A stretch of 64,000 nt of DNA, from positions 806,001 through 870,000 of the forward strand of contig NZ_CP040128.1 of assembly GCF_007874125.1 (NCBI RefSeq), given 5' to 3'. The notes under the pieces were generated by a model. That model saw only the letters and a program-made list of their open reading frames with translations, did not search any database and had not been told where the DNA came from. The translations under genes were made by a program, and so were the position numbers. The stretch is from Noviherbaspirillum sp. UKPF54 (GTDB lineage: Bacteria; Pseudomonadota; Gammaproteobacteria; Burkholderiales; Burkholderiaceae_D). Every line of letters begins with the position of its first letter. Within the stretch, counting starts at the first letter, position 1. Shown here piece by piece: positions 8,466 through 16,833 of the stretch.

Positions 8466-9482
8466 TCATGGGGCGATCACGGTCGCCGTGCCTTTGGCCA
8501 GATGCGCGCGCACCGTTGCCACGTCCAGCGCGAATCGGGTGCCGTTGCAGCGGAAAGGGTCGTCCGGAATGGCGTAGTTGCGGTATCCGATACGAAGCTG
8601 TCGGTGCTTGGATTGCCAGCGTCCTCCCTTCAGGATCTTCCACGGCCCCTTATACTCGCCGGCAAAGTTTTCGGTCAGTACCGTTCCCTGGGAAGCAGGC
8701 GACGGATTGCGCATGCCATCCTTGAGCCGCGCATCGTTCTCGACGCTATACCAGTCGGCGACAAACTCGCGCACATTGCCCGCCATGTTGTAGACGCCGT
8801 ACGGCGAGCGCCCCTTCGGGAAGCTGTCGACCGGCCAGGTGAAGCATGGGCTGCGGGTGTTGAATCCGGCATAGGTTTCGTCCGGATAGGCGTCGCCCCA
8901 TGGATAGATGCGCTGATCGGGACCACGGGCGGCTTTCTCCCACTCGATTTCGTTGGGCAGCCGGAAGCCCATCCAGCGCGCCCAGCGGTCCGCCAGTTCC
9001 CAGTGCATATGCGTGGCGGGCAAATCTTCATCCGGCCTGAGCCGGATATGTTTGCCGCTCTTGTCCAGTCCGATGGAGCAGCTGATGGTGCTGCCGGCAT
9101 ATTTTTCCATTTTGCCGGCATCCGAATTGAGATACTTCACCAGGTCCCGCGAGCGCGCTTCGAACTTGGCGATGTAGTAGCTGTCCAGCCAGATCTTCAC
9201 GTTGCCGCCGCCGATATCGTCCAGCGGCTGGAACGGGCCCTCCTTGGGAATGCCCGCGGTCTTGTAAAACCAGCCTTCCGGAATGAGGATGAACTCCACG
9301 CCGTTGATCATGACTTCCTTCGGCGCAGCCTCGGCAGCGGCATGGGCCGTGCCAGCGCTTGTTGTCAGCACGATTGCCAGCATGGCCGCCGCCAGGCCGA
9401 TTGCACCTTTGCGCCATCCGTTCATATGTTTTTTCATTGCCGCCACCACAGTTCGTTTTTCAACAGCCAGGACCATCGTCAT
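8466..9482 (-). CDS. Exported SUMF1-domain protein, divergent type (second copy)
   Basis: 338 residues. The start at 9482 overlaps the previous stop as ATGA and has AAGGCG upstream; an alternative start is the MKKHMNGW methionine at 9437. A signal peptide ends near AGTAHA. The mature part is a formylglycine-generating-enzyme-sulfatase (SUMF1) domain: PATHMHWELADRWARWMGFRLPNEIEWEKAARG, YPWGD, YGVYNMAGNVREFVADW, KGGRW. The FGE catalytic cysteine pair is absent after GGRW. The start of the mature protein (EVMINGVEFILIPEGWF) and the C-terminal tail (FALDVATVRAHLAKGTA) closely match the protein at 11197-12219, so the two are paralogues. Probably a periplasmic binding or scaffold protein rather than an FGE. 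Confidence 0.82.
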   Translation of the reverse strand: MTMVLAVEKRTVVAAMKKHMNGWRKGAIGLAAAMLAIVLTTSAGTAHAAAEAAPKEVMINGVEFILIPEGWFYKTAGIPKEGPFQPLDDIGGGNVKIWLDSYYIAKFEARSRDLVKYLNSDAGKMEKYAGSTISCSIGLDKSGKHIRLRPDEDLPATHMHWELADRWARWMGFRLPNEIEWEKAARGPDQRIYPWGDAYPDETYAGFNTRSPCFTWPVDSFPKGRSPYGVYNMAGNVREFVADWYSVENDARLKDGMRNPSPASQGTVLTENFAGEYKGPWKILKGGRWQSKHRQLRIGYRNYAIPDDPFRCNGTRFALDVATVRAHLAKGTATVIAP

Positions 9483-10339
9483 GGGCGCGCCTTGGCGGCT
9501 CCGGCCGTCCTGACAGATCTGACGACGCGCAGACCCACCGTTTCCAGCCGGTCGCCGGCAATACCAAACATGCGCGCTCCGCAGCGCACATGCCACACTT
9601 CGCTTTTGTAGCTCCCGCCCCGGAGGACGTATCGTGAACCGTCGCGCTTTATCATCGGATTCATTTTCGCGTGCTGGCTGTAGGCATTTTCATCGTAATC
9701 GTCCTGCACCAGTTCCAGGGCATTGCCAAGCATGTCGTGCAGCCCCCAGGCATTGGCGCGCATCGTGCCCACCTCAAGCGCTTCCAGGTCATAGGCATTA
9801 CTCGATAGCTCCTGATACCAGGCGACGGTTCTTAGTTTGTTTGTCGCGTCCACGTCCGGCGAGTATTCCGCCTGATCGTCTGGCGCCTGTCCGGCGCGGC
9901 AGGCATACTCCCATTCCGCTTCCGTCGGCAGCCGATACGTGCCGTCACGGTCGCCGGCCTGCGCATTGAGGCGCTGCAAAAACAGTTTTGCGTCTTCCGG
10001 CGCAATCTTGAGCACCGGTCGTTGCGGATGCTCGGCCTCGCGCGCGCCGGGATGCATCACGCGTTGCCACTGTGCGCGCGTGACTTCAAATTTTCCGATC
10101 CAGAATCCGTCCACGCATGCCTCGTGCCTTGGCACTTCATCGGGCATGGGGACCGACATGCCCTCTCCGGGAATGCTCGACCCCGCCTGGACGGCACCCA
10201 TCTGGAAGCAGCCCTTGGCGATTTTCACAAACTCGATGCCGCTGGTCGGCTCGGTCCAGGTCGCGGGGGCTTGCGCCCAGGACGGCGAGCCCGCAAGCAG
10301 CATCAGCATGCCCGGCAGTGTCAGACGACTCATATGCAT
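9479..10339 (-). CDS. Exported SUMF1-domain protein, canonical type (second copy)
   Basis: 286 residues. The ATG at 10339 has GGGAG six bases upstream. The signal peptide ends near PSWAQA. The SUMF1 fold is clear: GIEFVKIAKGCFQMG, PRHEACVDGFWIGKFEVTRAQW, YRLPTEAEWEYACRAG, ANAWGLHDMLGNALELVQD and RGGSYKSEVWHVRCGARM. The cysteine in VRCGAR is not at the position of the two catalytic cysteines of true formylglycine-generating enzyme, so enzyme activity as FGE is doubtful. It is a paralogue of 12216-13061 (same KGCFQMG and EVCVDGF/EACVDGF motifs). It sits immediately downstream of the TPR gene, 12 bases away. Confidence 0.84.
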   Translation of the reverse strand: MHMSRLTLPGMLMLLAGSPSWAQAPATWTEPTSGIEFVKIAKGCFQMGAVQAGSSIPGEGMSVPMPDEVPRHEACVDGFWIGKFEVTRAQWQRVMHPGAREAEHPQRPVLKIAPEDAKLFLQRLNAQAGDRDGTYRLPTEAEWEYACRAGQAPDDQAEYSPDVDATNKLRTVAWYQELSSNAYDLEALEVGTMRANAWGLHDMLGNALELVQDDYDENAYSQHAKMNPMIKRDGSRYVLRGGSYKSEVWHVRCGARMFGIAGDRLETVGLRVVRSVRTAGAAKARP

Positions 10340-10351
10340 TGAGAGCTCCCT

Positions 10352-11200
10352 TCAGGGTTTGAACAACTTGAACTTGTCCTGATGCTTGATTTCATACTTC
10401 CTGCTGCCATCCGGCTGTTCCGTTCCCGGAATCGGCATCTTGATGCCCACCCCGCGACCGTCGCGCTTGAGCTCTTCGGCCGTAAAGCCGGGCGGAATGC
10501 CCTTGGTCGGCCCCCATGCGCCGCGCCCCAGCTTCGACTCCCATTCCCAGATCGCCGAACGCGCCTGCGCGATTTTCAGGCGCTCGGGATCGGGCTTCGG
10601 CTGCACATGCAGGAAATTGCGCATGCCGCCGATTGCCGCCTCCAGGTCCCCCAGCGCCTCCGACGCGGTGGCGAATCCGAAGTAGGCGTCCGCCAGATAC
10701 GGATCCTTGTCGACTGCCGCTGCGTAGAAATCGCGCGCGGTGCTGTAATCGCCTTTGCCCTCCAGCGCGCGCGCCATCGTCATGTACGAGCGTGGATCGT
10801 GCTGGACCTGCTCGCGCGCCGCGTGCAGGAATGCGATCGCTTCGTCATAGCGCTTGGCGCGGATTTTCTCCCTGGTTTCCTTTAGGATTTTTTTTGTTTC
10901 TTCCGCCTTCGGATCGGTCGCCTTGCTGCTGGAGACAGGGAGCTCCTCGGTCTCGGGGTCTTCTTCCGCTGCGGCGCGCCGGGCTTCCGCGGGCGTTGCA
11001 GGCAGGGCGGATAGTCCGGGCTTGGCAGGCGATGCGGCGCTCGGCGGCGCGGCCGATGTGGCGGTGACTCCGCGTCCCGGCATCAGGCTCACCAGATATC
11101 CCAGTACCACGGTTCCCGCGGTTACAGCCAGCAGCGCGGCCAATCGGTAATCACGCTTCGTCGCGCGCGGTTTTGCCGGAGCGTACGTTTTTGGTGTCAT
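10352..11200 (-). CDS. Membrane-anchored TPR protein
   Basis: 282 residues. The start at 11200 overlaps the upstream SUMF1 stop (ATGA). A short basic N-terminus and one membrane helix (about 21-39) precede a low-complexity Ala/Pro/Glu linker (about 45-95), then three or four TPR-like helical repeats (about 95-205: RYDEAIAFLHAARE, YSTARDFYAAAVDKDPYLADAYFGFATA). The C-terminal ~60 residues are Gly/Pro/Lys-rich with no known domain. TPRs bind protein partners, so from position it could organise the SUMF1 proteins or the cytochrome during assembly. That role is inference. Confidence 0.8.
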   Translation of the reverse strand: MTPKTYAPAKPRATKRDYRLAALLAVTAGTVVLGYLVSLMPGRGVTATSAAPPSAASPAKPGLSALPATPAEARRAAAEEDPETEELPVSSSKATDPKAEETKKILKETREKIRAKRYDEAIAFLHAAREQVQHDPRSYMTMARALEGKGDYSTARDFYAAAVDKDPYLADAYFGFATASEALGDLEAAIGGMRNFLHVQPKPDPERLKIAQARSAIWEWESKLGRGAWGPTKGIPPGFTAEELKRDGRGVGIKMPIPGTEQPDGSRKYEIKHQDKFKLFKP

Positions 11201-12219
11201 TTGCTCTCCACGATGCGTGCGGTACCTCGCTCCAGATGCGCGCGCACCGTTGCGACGTCGGCCGCGAAGCGCACGCCTTCCCATTCCCCCGGCTTGTACG
11301 GCCGAACCAGCCGGCGCTTCTGGATGCGGATCCAGACGGCGTCGGTGCGCCATAACCCGCCCTTACTCATCTTCATCGGCCCCTCTTCGGGAAGCGGCGA
11401 ACCTTCCGCCGCCAGGGGCGGATTGTGCATGCCATCCTTGATACCGTCATCGAAGCCCCGGTTGAACCAGTCAGCCACGTATTCGCCGACATTGCCGGCC
11501 ATGTTGTAGAGGCCATACGGCGAGCGCCCTTTGGCATAGGCGCCAACCGGCGCCGGAGCGCATGGCGCGCCCCAGCTGTACAAGGCATAGGTATCGTCGG
11601 GATAGACATTGCCCCACGGCCATACCCGGCGATCTGCGTCGCCGCGCGCCGCCTTTTCCCATTCCGCCTCTGTCGGCAGGCGAAAGCCCATCCATGCGGC
11701 GAATTCCTTTGCCAGGGCCCACGACATATCGGTTGCCGGCATGTCGCGTGCGGTGTCGGTTTCCAGCCAGGTGCCGTCCGGCTGCCGGCGCACCATGCAT
11801 TCCGGCTGTTCGATCCGCCGTTCCACGACCTTTTCGCCTTCTGCAGTCATGGTGATTTCCTTTTCCACGCTGCTTTTTTCCTTTTCCTCCGCCTGCCGGG
11901 ACAGCGTTTCGGGTGAAGCCGCGCCCGCATTCAAGAAGCGCACGAAGTCGCGCGCGCGCGCCTCGTACTTGGCGATATAGAAGCTGTCCAGCCAGACATG
12001 CGCATCGCGATGCAGGCGGGCGCCTGCCTCCACGCGGTCATCGTCGGCGACGCTCACCGTGTACCAGAACCAACCTGCGGGAATCAGCACCATCTCGACG
12101 CCGTTGACGATGACTTCGCGCGGCAGCGCCCCGTCGGCGTTGTTTGTTGTCGCACTACTGGCGCCGGGTGCCCACGCGCAGCACAGCGCCGCAAGAAAGA
12201 GTCGGAGCAGAGCGTTCAT
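11197..12219 (-). CDS. Exported SUMF1-domain protein, divergent type (first copy)
   Basis: 340 residues. The start at 12219 overlaps the previous stop as ATGA. A signal peptide ends around PGASSA. It is the paralogue of 8466-9482: same opening (EVIVNGVEMVLIPAGWF), same middle (PATDMSWALAKEFAAWMGFRLPTEAEWEKAARG, WPWGN, YGLYNMAGNVGEYVADWF) and same ending (FAADVATVRAHLERGTA). It has a charged insertion (EEKEKSSVEKEITM, about residues 115-130) missing in the other copy. No FGE cysteine pair is visible after KGGLW. Together with the gene just upstream it forms one of two tandem SUMF1 gene pairs in the block. Confidence 0.82.
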   Translation of the reverse strand: MNALLRLFLAALCCAWAPGASSATTNNADGALPREVIVNGVEMVLIPAGWFWYTVSVADDDRVEAGARLHRDAHVWLDSFYIAKYEARARDFVRFLNAGAASPETLSRQAEEKEKSSVEKEITMTAEGEKVVERRIEQPECMVRRQPDGTWLETDTARDMPATDMSWALAKEFAAWMGFRLPTEAEWEKAARGDADRRVWPWGNVYPDDTYALYSWGAPCAPAPVGAYAKGRSPYGLYNMAGNVGEYVADWFNRGFDDGIKDGMHNPPLAAEGSPLPEEGPMKMSKGGLWRTDAVWIRIQKRRLVRPYKPGEWEGVRFAADVATVRAHLERGTARIVESK

Positions 12220-13061
12220 GGCTGGCGCACCAGTCGAAGGCCGATCTGGCCGAGCGCATCGCTGGCAGGATAGAAGGCCCGCTTTGCGCAGCGCACCTGG
12301 ATGAAGTCGCTGCGGTGGCTGGCGCCGCGAATGACGCGCTGGCCGTCCCGCGCCTCTTTCACCACCGGGTTGTACAGCGCATGCCTGGAATAGGCGTCGT
12401 GCCGGTAGCCGTCTTCCACCCATTCCCATACGTTGCCGAGCATATCGTGCAGCCCCCAGGCATTGGGCTTGAGCGCGCCGACCGCGTTCGGCTTCAATAC
12501 CCGATGACCGGAAACGCTGTACCACGCGACATCGACATGGTCGTTATCGAACGGCATCGCTTCCTTCTTTTGCCCGGCGCGGCATGCATATTCCCACTCG
12601 CCTTCGGTCGGTAGCCGGAACCGGTACTTGCCTTCCGACATCTGTGTCAGGCGCCGCGCGAATTCTTGCGCGGCGTCGTAACTGATGCCGCCGGCCGGTT
12701 CCGGGCCGTTCCCGCCGGGCGGGTTCTCGCCCATGACCTTGACCCAGTCGTTGGCCCGTACCTCGAATTGGCCGATCAGGAAAGCGTCTATGCACACTTC
12801 ATGCCGCGGCTGCTCGTCCGCCCCCGGGCCGTAGCGGAACTGATAGAGCGAGCCATCCATCGCCCCCTTGGCCGATACAGCCGAACCCATCTGGAAGCAT
12901 CCCTTGGGCAGGGCGACAAACGGCATGCCGGTGTGTGGTTCCTGCCAGATCCGCGGCGCGGCCTTTGCCGCGAGCGCCACGGTAGGCAGCATGGCAAGGG
13001 GGATGCAGGCCAGCGCCAGCTGCCTGAAAAAACGATCAATGAGGGAGCGATGCATTACCAT
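12216..13061 (-). CDS. Exported SUMF1-domain protein, canonical type (first copy)
   Basis: 281 residues. Start ATG at 13061, with a second ATG at 13055; both overlap the resB stop. A signal peptide ends near TVALAAKA. SUMF1 motifs: MPFVALPKGCFQMGS, PRHEVCIDAFLIGQFEVRANDW, YRFRLPTEGEWEYACRAG, PNAWGLHDMLGNVWEWVEDGY and RGASHRSDFIQVRCAKR. The catalytic cysteine pair of sulfatase-modifying FGE is missing. Closest in motif pattern to 9479-10339. The operon order resB, SUMF1 canonical, SUMF1 divergent, TPR, SUMF1 canonical, SUMF1 divergent shows that a two-gene unit was duplicated. Confidence 0.84.
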   Translation of the reverse strand: MVMHRSLIDRFFRQLALACIPLAMLPTVALAAKAAPRIWQEPHTGMPFVALPKGCFQMGSAVSAKGAMDGSLYQFRYGPGADEQPRHEVCIDAFLIGQFEVRANDWVKVMGENPPGGNGPEPAGGISYDAAQEFARRLTQMSEGKYRFRLPTEGEWEYACRAGQKKEAMPFDNDHVDVAWYSVSGHRVLKPNAVGALKPNAWGLHDMLGNVWEWVEDGYRHDAYSRHALYNPVVKEARDGQRVIRGASHRSDFIQVRCAKRAFYPASDALGQIGLRLVRQP

Positions 13062-14053
13062 ATCCGCCGCCAGTAAAACCAGACCAGGCTGCCCACGCCA
13101 AGCAGGATGGTGCCCATGATCCAGGGCAGGGTGGGGTCATAGCTGATCACATAGCCCATCCAGGAATCCAGCCGCACATAAGTAAGCGTGCCATCGTCCA
13201 GTTCGACGCTCTGGCCCTCCTTCAGCACATGGCGCTGTGGTCCGCTCCGTTGCTCGATGCGCAGCACCAGGTTGTGCGCAAGTTCTTGTGCGCCAAGGTC
13301 GGTGCGCGTTCCGCTGCGCCGCTCGTCCGGCTTCTTAATGTCGAGCATGGCCCATGCTTGCGCGCCGGAAGGCAGCCGCCATGCCGCCGACGAGGCAAAA
13401 GCGCCGTCCTGCTGCGCGCTCAGCTGCGCGGTGCCGTATTCTTCCTGGCCGGCCTTCGGCTGCCACCGGAACACCGGGGAAAAGCCGCGAAGGCGCGTGG
13501 TATAAATTCTGTAGCCGTTGAGAATCAGTGGACGGTCGTCGCCGATCTGCGCCGCATGCAATTGACCGGCATCGTCTTGCCAGTGCACGCGGTTGTAGGT
13601 GGCATGATGCTTGCCCATTCCCTGTGCGTAGAAATCTTCGGTGAAACCATCGTTGGCGAATTGCAGATCCTGGGGGCGCCAGCGATGCAAGGGGCCGTGT
13701 TCGTCCTTTTGCAACTGGCCATCGAAGGTTGTGCCGCTGGTGAGCGTTATCCTTGCGTCCAGATACACCAGCCGCGCCAGCACGAACAGTGCTACCAGCG
13801 CGACCAGCGAGAGATGAAACAGCAGCAGCGGGAGATCGGCGCGGAAGCGCGGCTGCACGAGAATCGCCGCCGCCAGGTTGACGATCAACAGCGCGAATGG
13901 CACGGCCATCAGCGCCGTCGCCGGCATCGCCTCGTAGGCCACCGCCAGCGCCGCCGCCGCCGTCAGCAGAAAGAACAGCACTGTCCAGCGCGGTGCCGCC
14001 AGCGCGTATAGCCAGCGCGGCATGGCGGATTTTGACCGATCTACCCTCGTCAT
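13055..14053 (-). CDS. resB: ResB/CcsB-family cytochrome c biogenesis protein
   Basis: 332 residues. Three N-terminal membrane helices (about 26-44, 47-66, 78-98), then a periplasmic domain (about 105-300: RWRPQDLQFANDGFTEDFY, PLILNGYRIYTTRLRGFSPVFRW) and a last helix at the C-terminus (WIMGTILLGVGSLVWFYW). This is the ResB topology, shortened compared with many ResB/CcsB proteins of 450 residues or more. ResB works with CcsA to deliver heme to apocytochromes. The multiheme cytochrome gene ends 10 bases upstream and the cognate CcsA closes the same block at 7583-8404. Confidence 0.85.
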   Translation of the reverse strand: MTRVDRSKSAMPRWLYALAAPRWTVLFFLLTAAAALAVAYEAMPATALMAVPFALLIVNLAAAILVQPRFRADLPLLLFHLSLVALVALFVLARLVYLDARITLTSGTTFDGQLQKDEHGPLHRWRPQDLQFANDGFTEDFYAQGMGKHHATYNRVHWQDDAGQLHAAQIGDDRPLILNGYRIYTTRLRGFSPVFRWQPKAGQEEYGTAQLSAQQDGAFASSAAWRLPSGAQAWAMLDIKKPDERRSGTRTDLGAQELAHNLVLRIEQRSGPQRHVLKEGQSVELDDGTLTYVRLDSWMGYVISYDPTLPWIMGTILLGVGSLVWFYWRRIW

Positions 14054-14063
14054 GCCGCGCCAC

Positions 14064-16823
14064 CTAGCAATTGGCGCTTGTCATGGAGCCGCCGCCGCAA
14101 CTGGTATCCGTCCAGGAGCCGCTGCGCGCCCAGGACGATATCAAGAGCATGCTGCCGTTGTAGTAGGGCGGGGCGTAAAGCGCAGAGCCCCAGCCGCCGG
14201 CCTTGACGCAGTCGCCCGTCTGCCCGCCTTCTTTCCCGACACAGTTCATGTTGACCAGGAATGCCTTGTTTTTCCACCCGTGCGGCACCGCGATATGGCA
14301 AACCATGCATCGGATGCTGCTCATGTCGCTGTCAGGAACATGGTTGAAATTGAAGCCGCTGCCGCCGTTGCTGTTTCCGGTCTTTGGCTTGTGGCAGGTG
14401 CCGCACAACCGGCGCTGCGTGCCTGATTGACAGCCGGGGGCTGCGGTAGATTGGTTGACATTGTCCAGGGTGACACAACGGTCCCATACACCGCGCAGCA
14501 GGAACGGGTTGGACGAGCCGTGCGGCCCCTGCACGGTACCCGCCGTAGGGCCCGAGCCCGCTGTCCATGAAGATTCCTGACCGTGGCAGTCGGAACAATA
14601 CATGGTCTGAATGCCGATATTGGCGGCGAAAGGGGCCATCAGATTGATGGTGCCGCTCGACGCCATCTTTCTCTCAGCCCGGTCCCGGCCTGTCGGGTAG
14701 ACCGCCGGGTGCCAGCTGCGGTGGTTATAGCCGTTATCAGGTGCGGTACCTGAAGTGGTCCGGGGTTCGCAATCGCCGCCGCCGCAGGCGCTGCCCTTAT
14801 TGCTGGTGCCGTTCGCAAACTCGCCCTGGTCGGTGCCGGTGGTCGGCGGATCGGTCGCGGTCACCGAGAGGAATTCGGCGGCGACGTTGGTGTAGCGCGT
14901 CATGCCATTGGCAAGCGTTTTCGGCGTGCAACGCCGCGACGTGCAGTTCACCCCGGAATACTCGAGTGCGGGAAAATCGGTCGCCAGCGGGCCATTGGCA
15001 TAGTTCGAGTGGCACTTGAAGCACAACTGGTACTCGCGCGTCAGGTAAGTGGCGGTCAGGGTTTCTGCCCTGGTGGTCGGCGCCGCAGCGCTGCCCGGAT
15101 CGCCCTTCTTCACGTCGAAGCCCGTTGGCACGCTCGGCCAGCTGGTGTAGGTAATCGCCGGCATTGTCGGTTCCACGCCCCATGACCCGCGCAACACGCC
15201 GGAGGCGACATTACCATTGCCGGTAGACAGATCGCCGGTCTTGCCGCCTGGAGTGTGCGTGCGTAGGGCGCCGTCGTCGCCGGCCGTGTTCGACGAGGTC
15301 GTGACAAAGGTCCTTCCTCGCCGCACCCGGTGCGGATTGTGGCAATCGGTGCACTCGACGTGGCGGTTTGCATTGTTGCCCTGGCCGAGGTTGACGGGAT
15401 CCTCGAGGAAATCGGAAGTGTAGATGTTGTGGACTTCCTTGGTGCCATTTGCCTGGTCCACGGTCTTGATTGGCATGCCGTAAGTCAGGTCGAACAGGGA
15501 CTTGATGGAAGGGACCGTGCTGCCCGTGGCTGCGACGAGGGCGTTCTTGACGCCTTTGGAGTCCGTGCCTGCATCGCGATGGCACTGGAAACAGGTGTTC
15601 TCGACGGCAGAGGTGACCTGGTTGTCGGTCTGGGAAGCATAGCCTGCCTGGTATGCCGCTCCCGCCGCGGTGCCGCTGGAAATCGCGAGCGGATCGCCGT
15701 TCACGCCTTCGCGCAGCAGACGGCGCGAACCCTGCACCGAGTGGGTGTCGTGGCAGTTCAGGCAGCCCACCTGCCATACCGCCGGAACCTGCCCCTTAAC
15801 CGAAAACTGCCGTAGCGCCGCTGCTTCCGTAGTGTACACCTCGTCGGCGGTCACCGAATTGGCGTGCGCCGACGAGGCCCAGGCCGCACCCAGCTTCGGA
15901 TGGCAGGCCAGGCAGATCTGGTCGTTCTCCGCATCGAAGCCGGTGGTGCTTGGAGCGGCAAGCTGGAAGCGGTTCAGGCGCAGGAATTTATCGGCGGTGA
16001 TGTGGGGATCGTGACAGGTCGTGCATTGCACCTGGCCGGCGCCGTCCTTGCCGGTACCCTCGAGCGGCAGCAAGGGCTTGATGCCGCTGCTGCGCATGCC
16101 GATCACGGAAGAGCTTCCCGCGGCAGGATCGCCGGATGGATAGCGCTGGCTGTCATCGAGCCTGCGCAGTTCCTCTGCAGCGGCCACTCCCCGATTGTCG
16201 GCGGTGGTGAGGTCGCTGTTGTAGGTGATCGAGATCGGATGGTCGTTGGACAGGTCGGTGCCGATGACGCGCGTGAATCCGGTCTGTGCGCCGACGCCGG
16301 TTGGCATGTTGCCGCTATTTGTGTTGTTGAGGGTAATGGAGGCGCTTTGGCCGCGCAGTACATTGACGTTGCCGAGCGCCACCATGCCGTCATGGCAGGA
16401 AAGGCAGAGCAGGGAGCTGCCGGCGGGCTGGGCGTTGAACCCGCCGACGATGTTGCTGGCGTCGAGAGATCCCGATGTGTACCGCGTGTAGGTGCTGCCC
16501 GACGAATTGCGGTTCCACAGCGGCTTTCCCAATGCCGTGTTGGCGCTATGCGGCGTGTGGCAGAACGCGCAGATCTCGGTTTCGGTGGTGGCGGTCACGG
16601 TCTTGGTGCCGGACTTCGACAGGTTGTGCGCAGTGATGGCGATGTTGGATGTCGGTGGCGTATACGCCGCAGTTGCATAACGCACCACCGTCGCGCTCGT
16701 CGCGAGCAGGGCGACAACGGCAAGGCCGCGCGCGGCCGCTCGCAACGCCGGCCAGCGCCGGAGGCTTGCAGGTAATCTCAACTTCGCCACTTCCATCCCC
16801 CCCATCTTGTTTTTTCGGGACAT
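14064..16823 (-). CDS. Exported 11-heme c-type cytochrome (cytochrome c3-like/doubled-CXXCH type)
   Basis: 919 residues with an N-terminal basic region and hydrophobic export segment (about 30-50). Eleven CXXCH heme sites are visible: CAFCH (85-89), CLSCH (140-144), CTTCH, CLACH, CLNCH, CFQCH, CTDCH, CFKCH, CSDCH, CGTCH and CMVCH. Many have following histidine motifs (TPH, DPH, DTH, NPH) as in multiheme electron carriers. The C-terminal ~60 residues contain extra cysteines without histidine (NCVGKE, DCVKAG, SCGGGS, ANC), which may form disulfides. Ser/Thr/Gly-rich linkers between hemes suggest an extracellular or periplasmic location. Likely role: electron transfer in the envelope. No porin or beta-barrel partner is encoded nearby. 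Maturation probably uses the local CcsA and ResB. Confidence 0.9.
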   Translation of the reverse strand: MSRKNKMGGMEVAKLRLPASLRRWPALRAAARGLAVVALLATSATVVRYATAAYTPPTSNIAITAHNLSKSGTKTVTATTETEICAFCHTPHSANTALGKPLWNRNSSGSTYTRYTSGSLDASNIVGGFNAQPAGSSLLCLSCHDGMVALGNVNVLRGQSASITLNNTNSGNMPTGVGAQTGFTRVIGTDLSNDHPISITYNSDLTTADNRGVAAAEELRRLDDSQRYPSGDPAAGSSSVIGMRSSGIKPLLPLEGTGKDGAGQVQCTTCHDPHITADKFLRLNRFQLAAPSTTGFDAENDQICLACHPKLGAAWASSAHANSVTADEVYTTEAAALRQFSVKGQVPAVWQVGCLNCHDTHSVQGSRRLLREGVNGDPLAISSGTAAGAAYQAGYASQTDNQVTSAVENTCFQCHRDAGTDSKGVKNALVAATGSTVPSIKSLFDLTYGMPIKTVDQANGTKEVHNIYTSDFLEDPVNLGQGNNANRHVECTDCHNPHRVRRGRTFVTTSSNTAGDDGALRTHTPGGKTGDLSTGNGNVASGVLRGSWGVEPTMPAITYTSWPSVPTGFDVKKGDPGSAAAPTTRAETLTATYLTREYQLCFKCHSNYANGPLATDFPALEYSGVNCTSRRCTPKTLANGMTRYTNVAAEFLSVTATDPPTTGTDQGEFANGTSNKGSACGGGDCEPRTTSGTAPDNGYNHRSWHPAVYPTGRDRAERKMASSGTINLMAPFAANIGIQTMYCSDCHGQESSWTAGSGPTAGTVQGPHGSSNPFLLRGVWDRCVTLDNVNQSTAAPGCQSGTQRRLCGTCHKPKTGNSNGGSGFNFNHVPDSDMSSIRCMVCHIAVPHGWKNKAFLVNMNCVGKEGGQTGDCVKAGGWGSALYAPPYYNGSMLLISSWARSGSWTDTSCGGGSMTSANC

Positions 16824-16833
16824 ATCGCGTCGC

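Noticed and set aside
8466..13061. Sulfatase-activating formylglycine-generating enzymes for the sulfatase at 4879-7530
   Set aside because: The catalytic cysteine pair is absent from all four SUMF1 proteins, and the LtaS-like enzyme uses Thr269, not a Cys/Ser converted to formylglycine.
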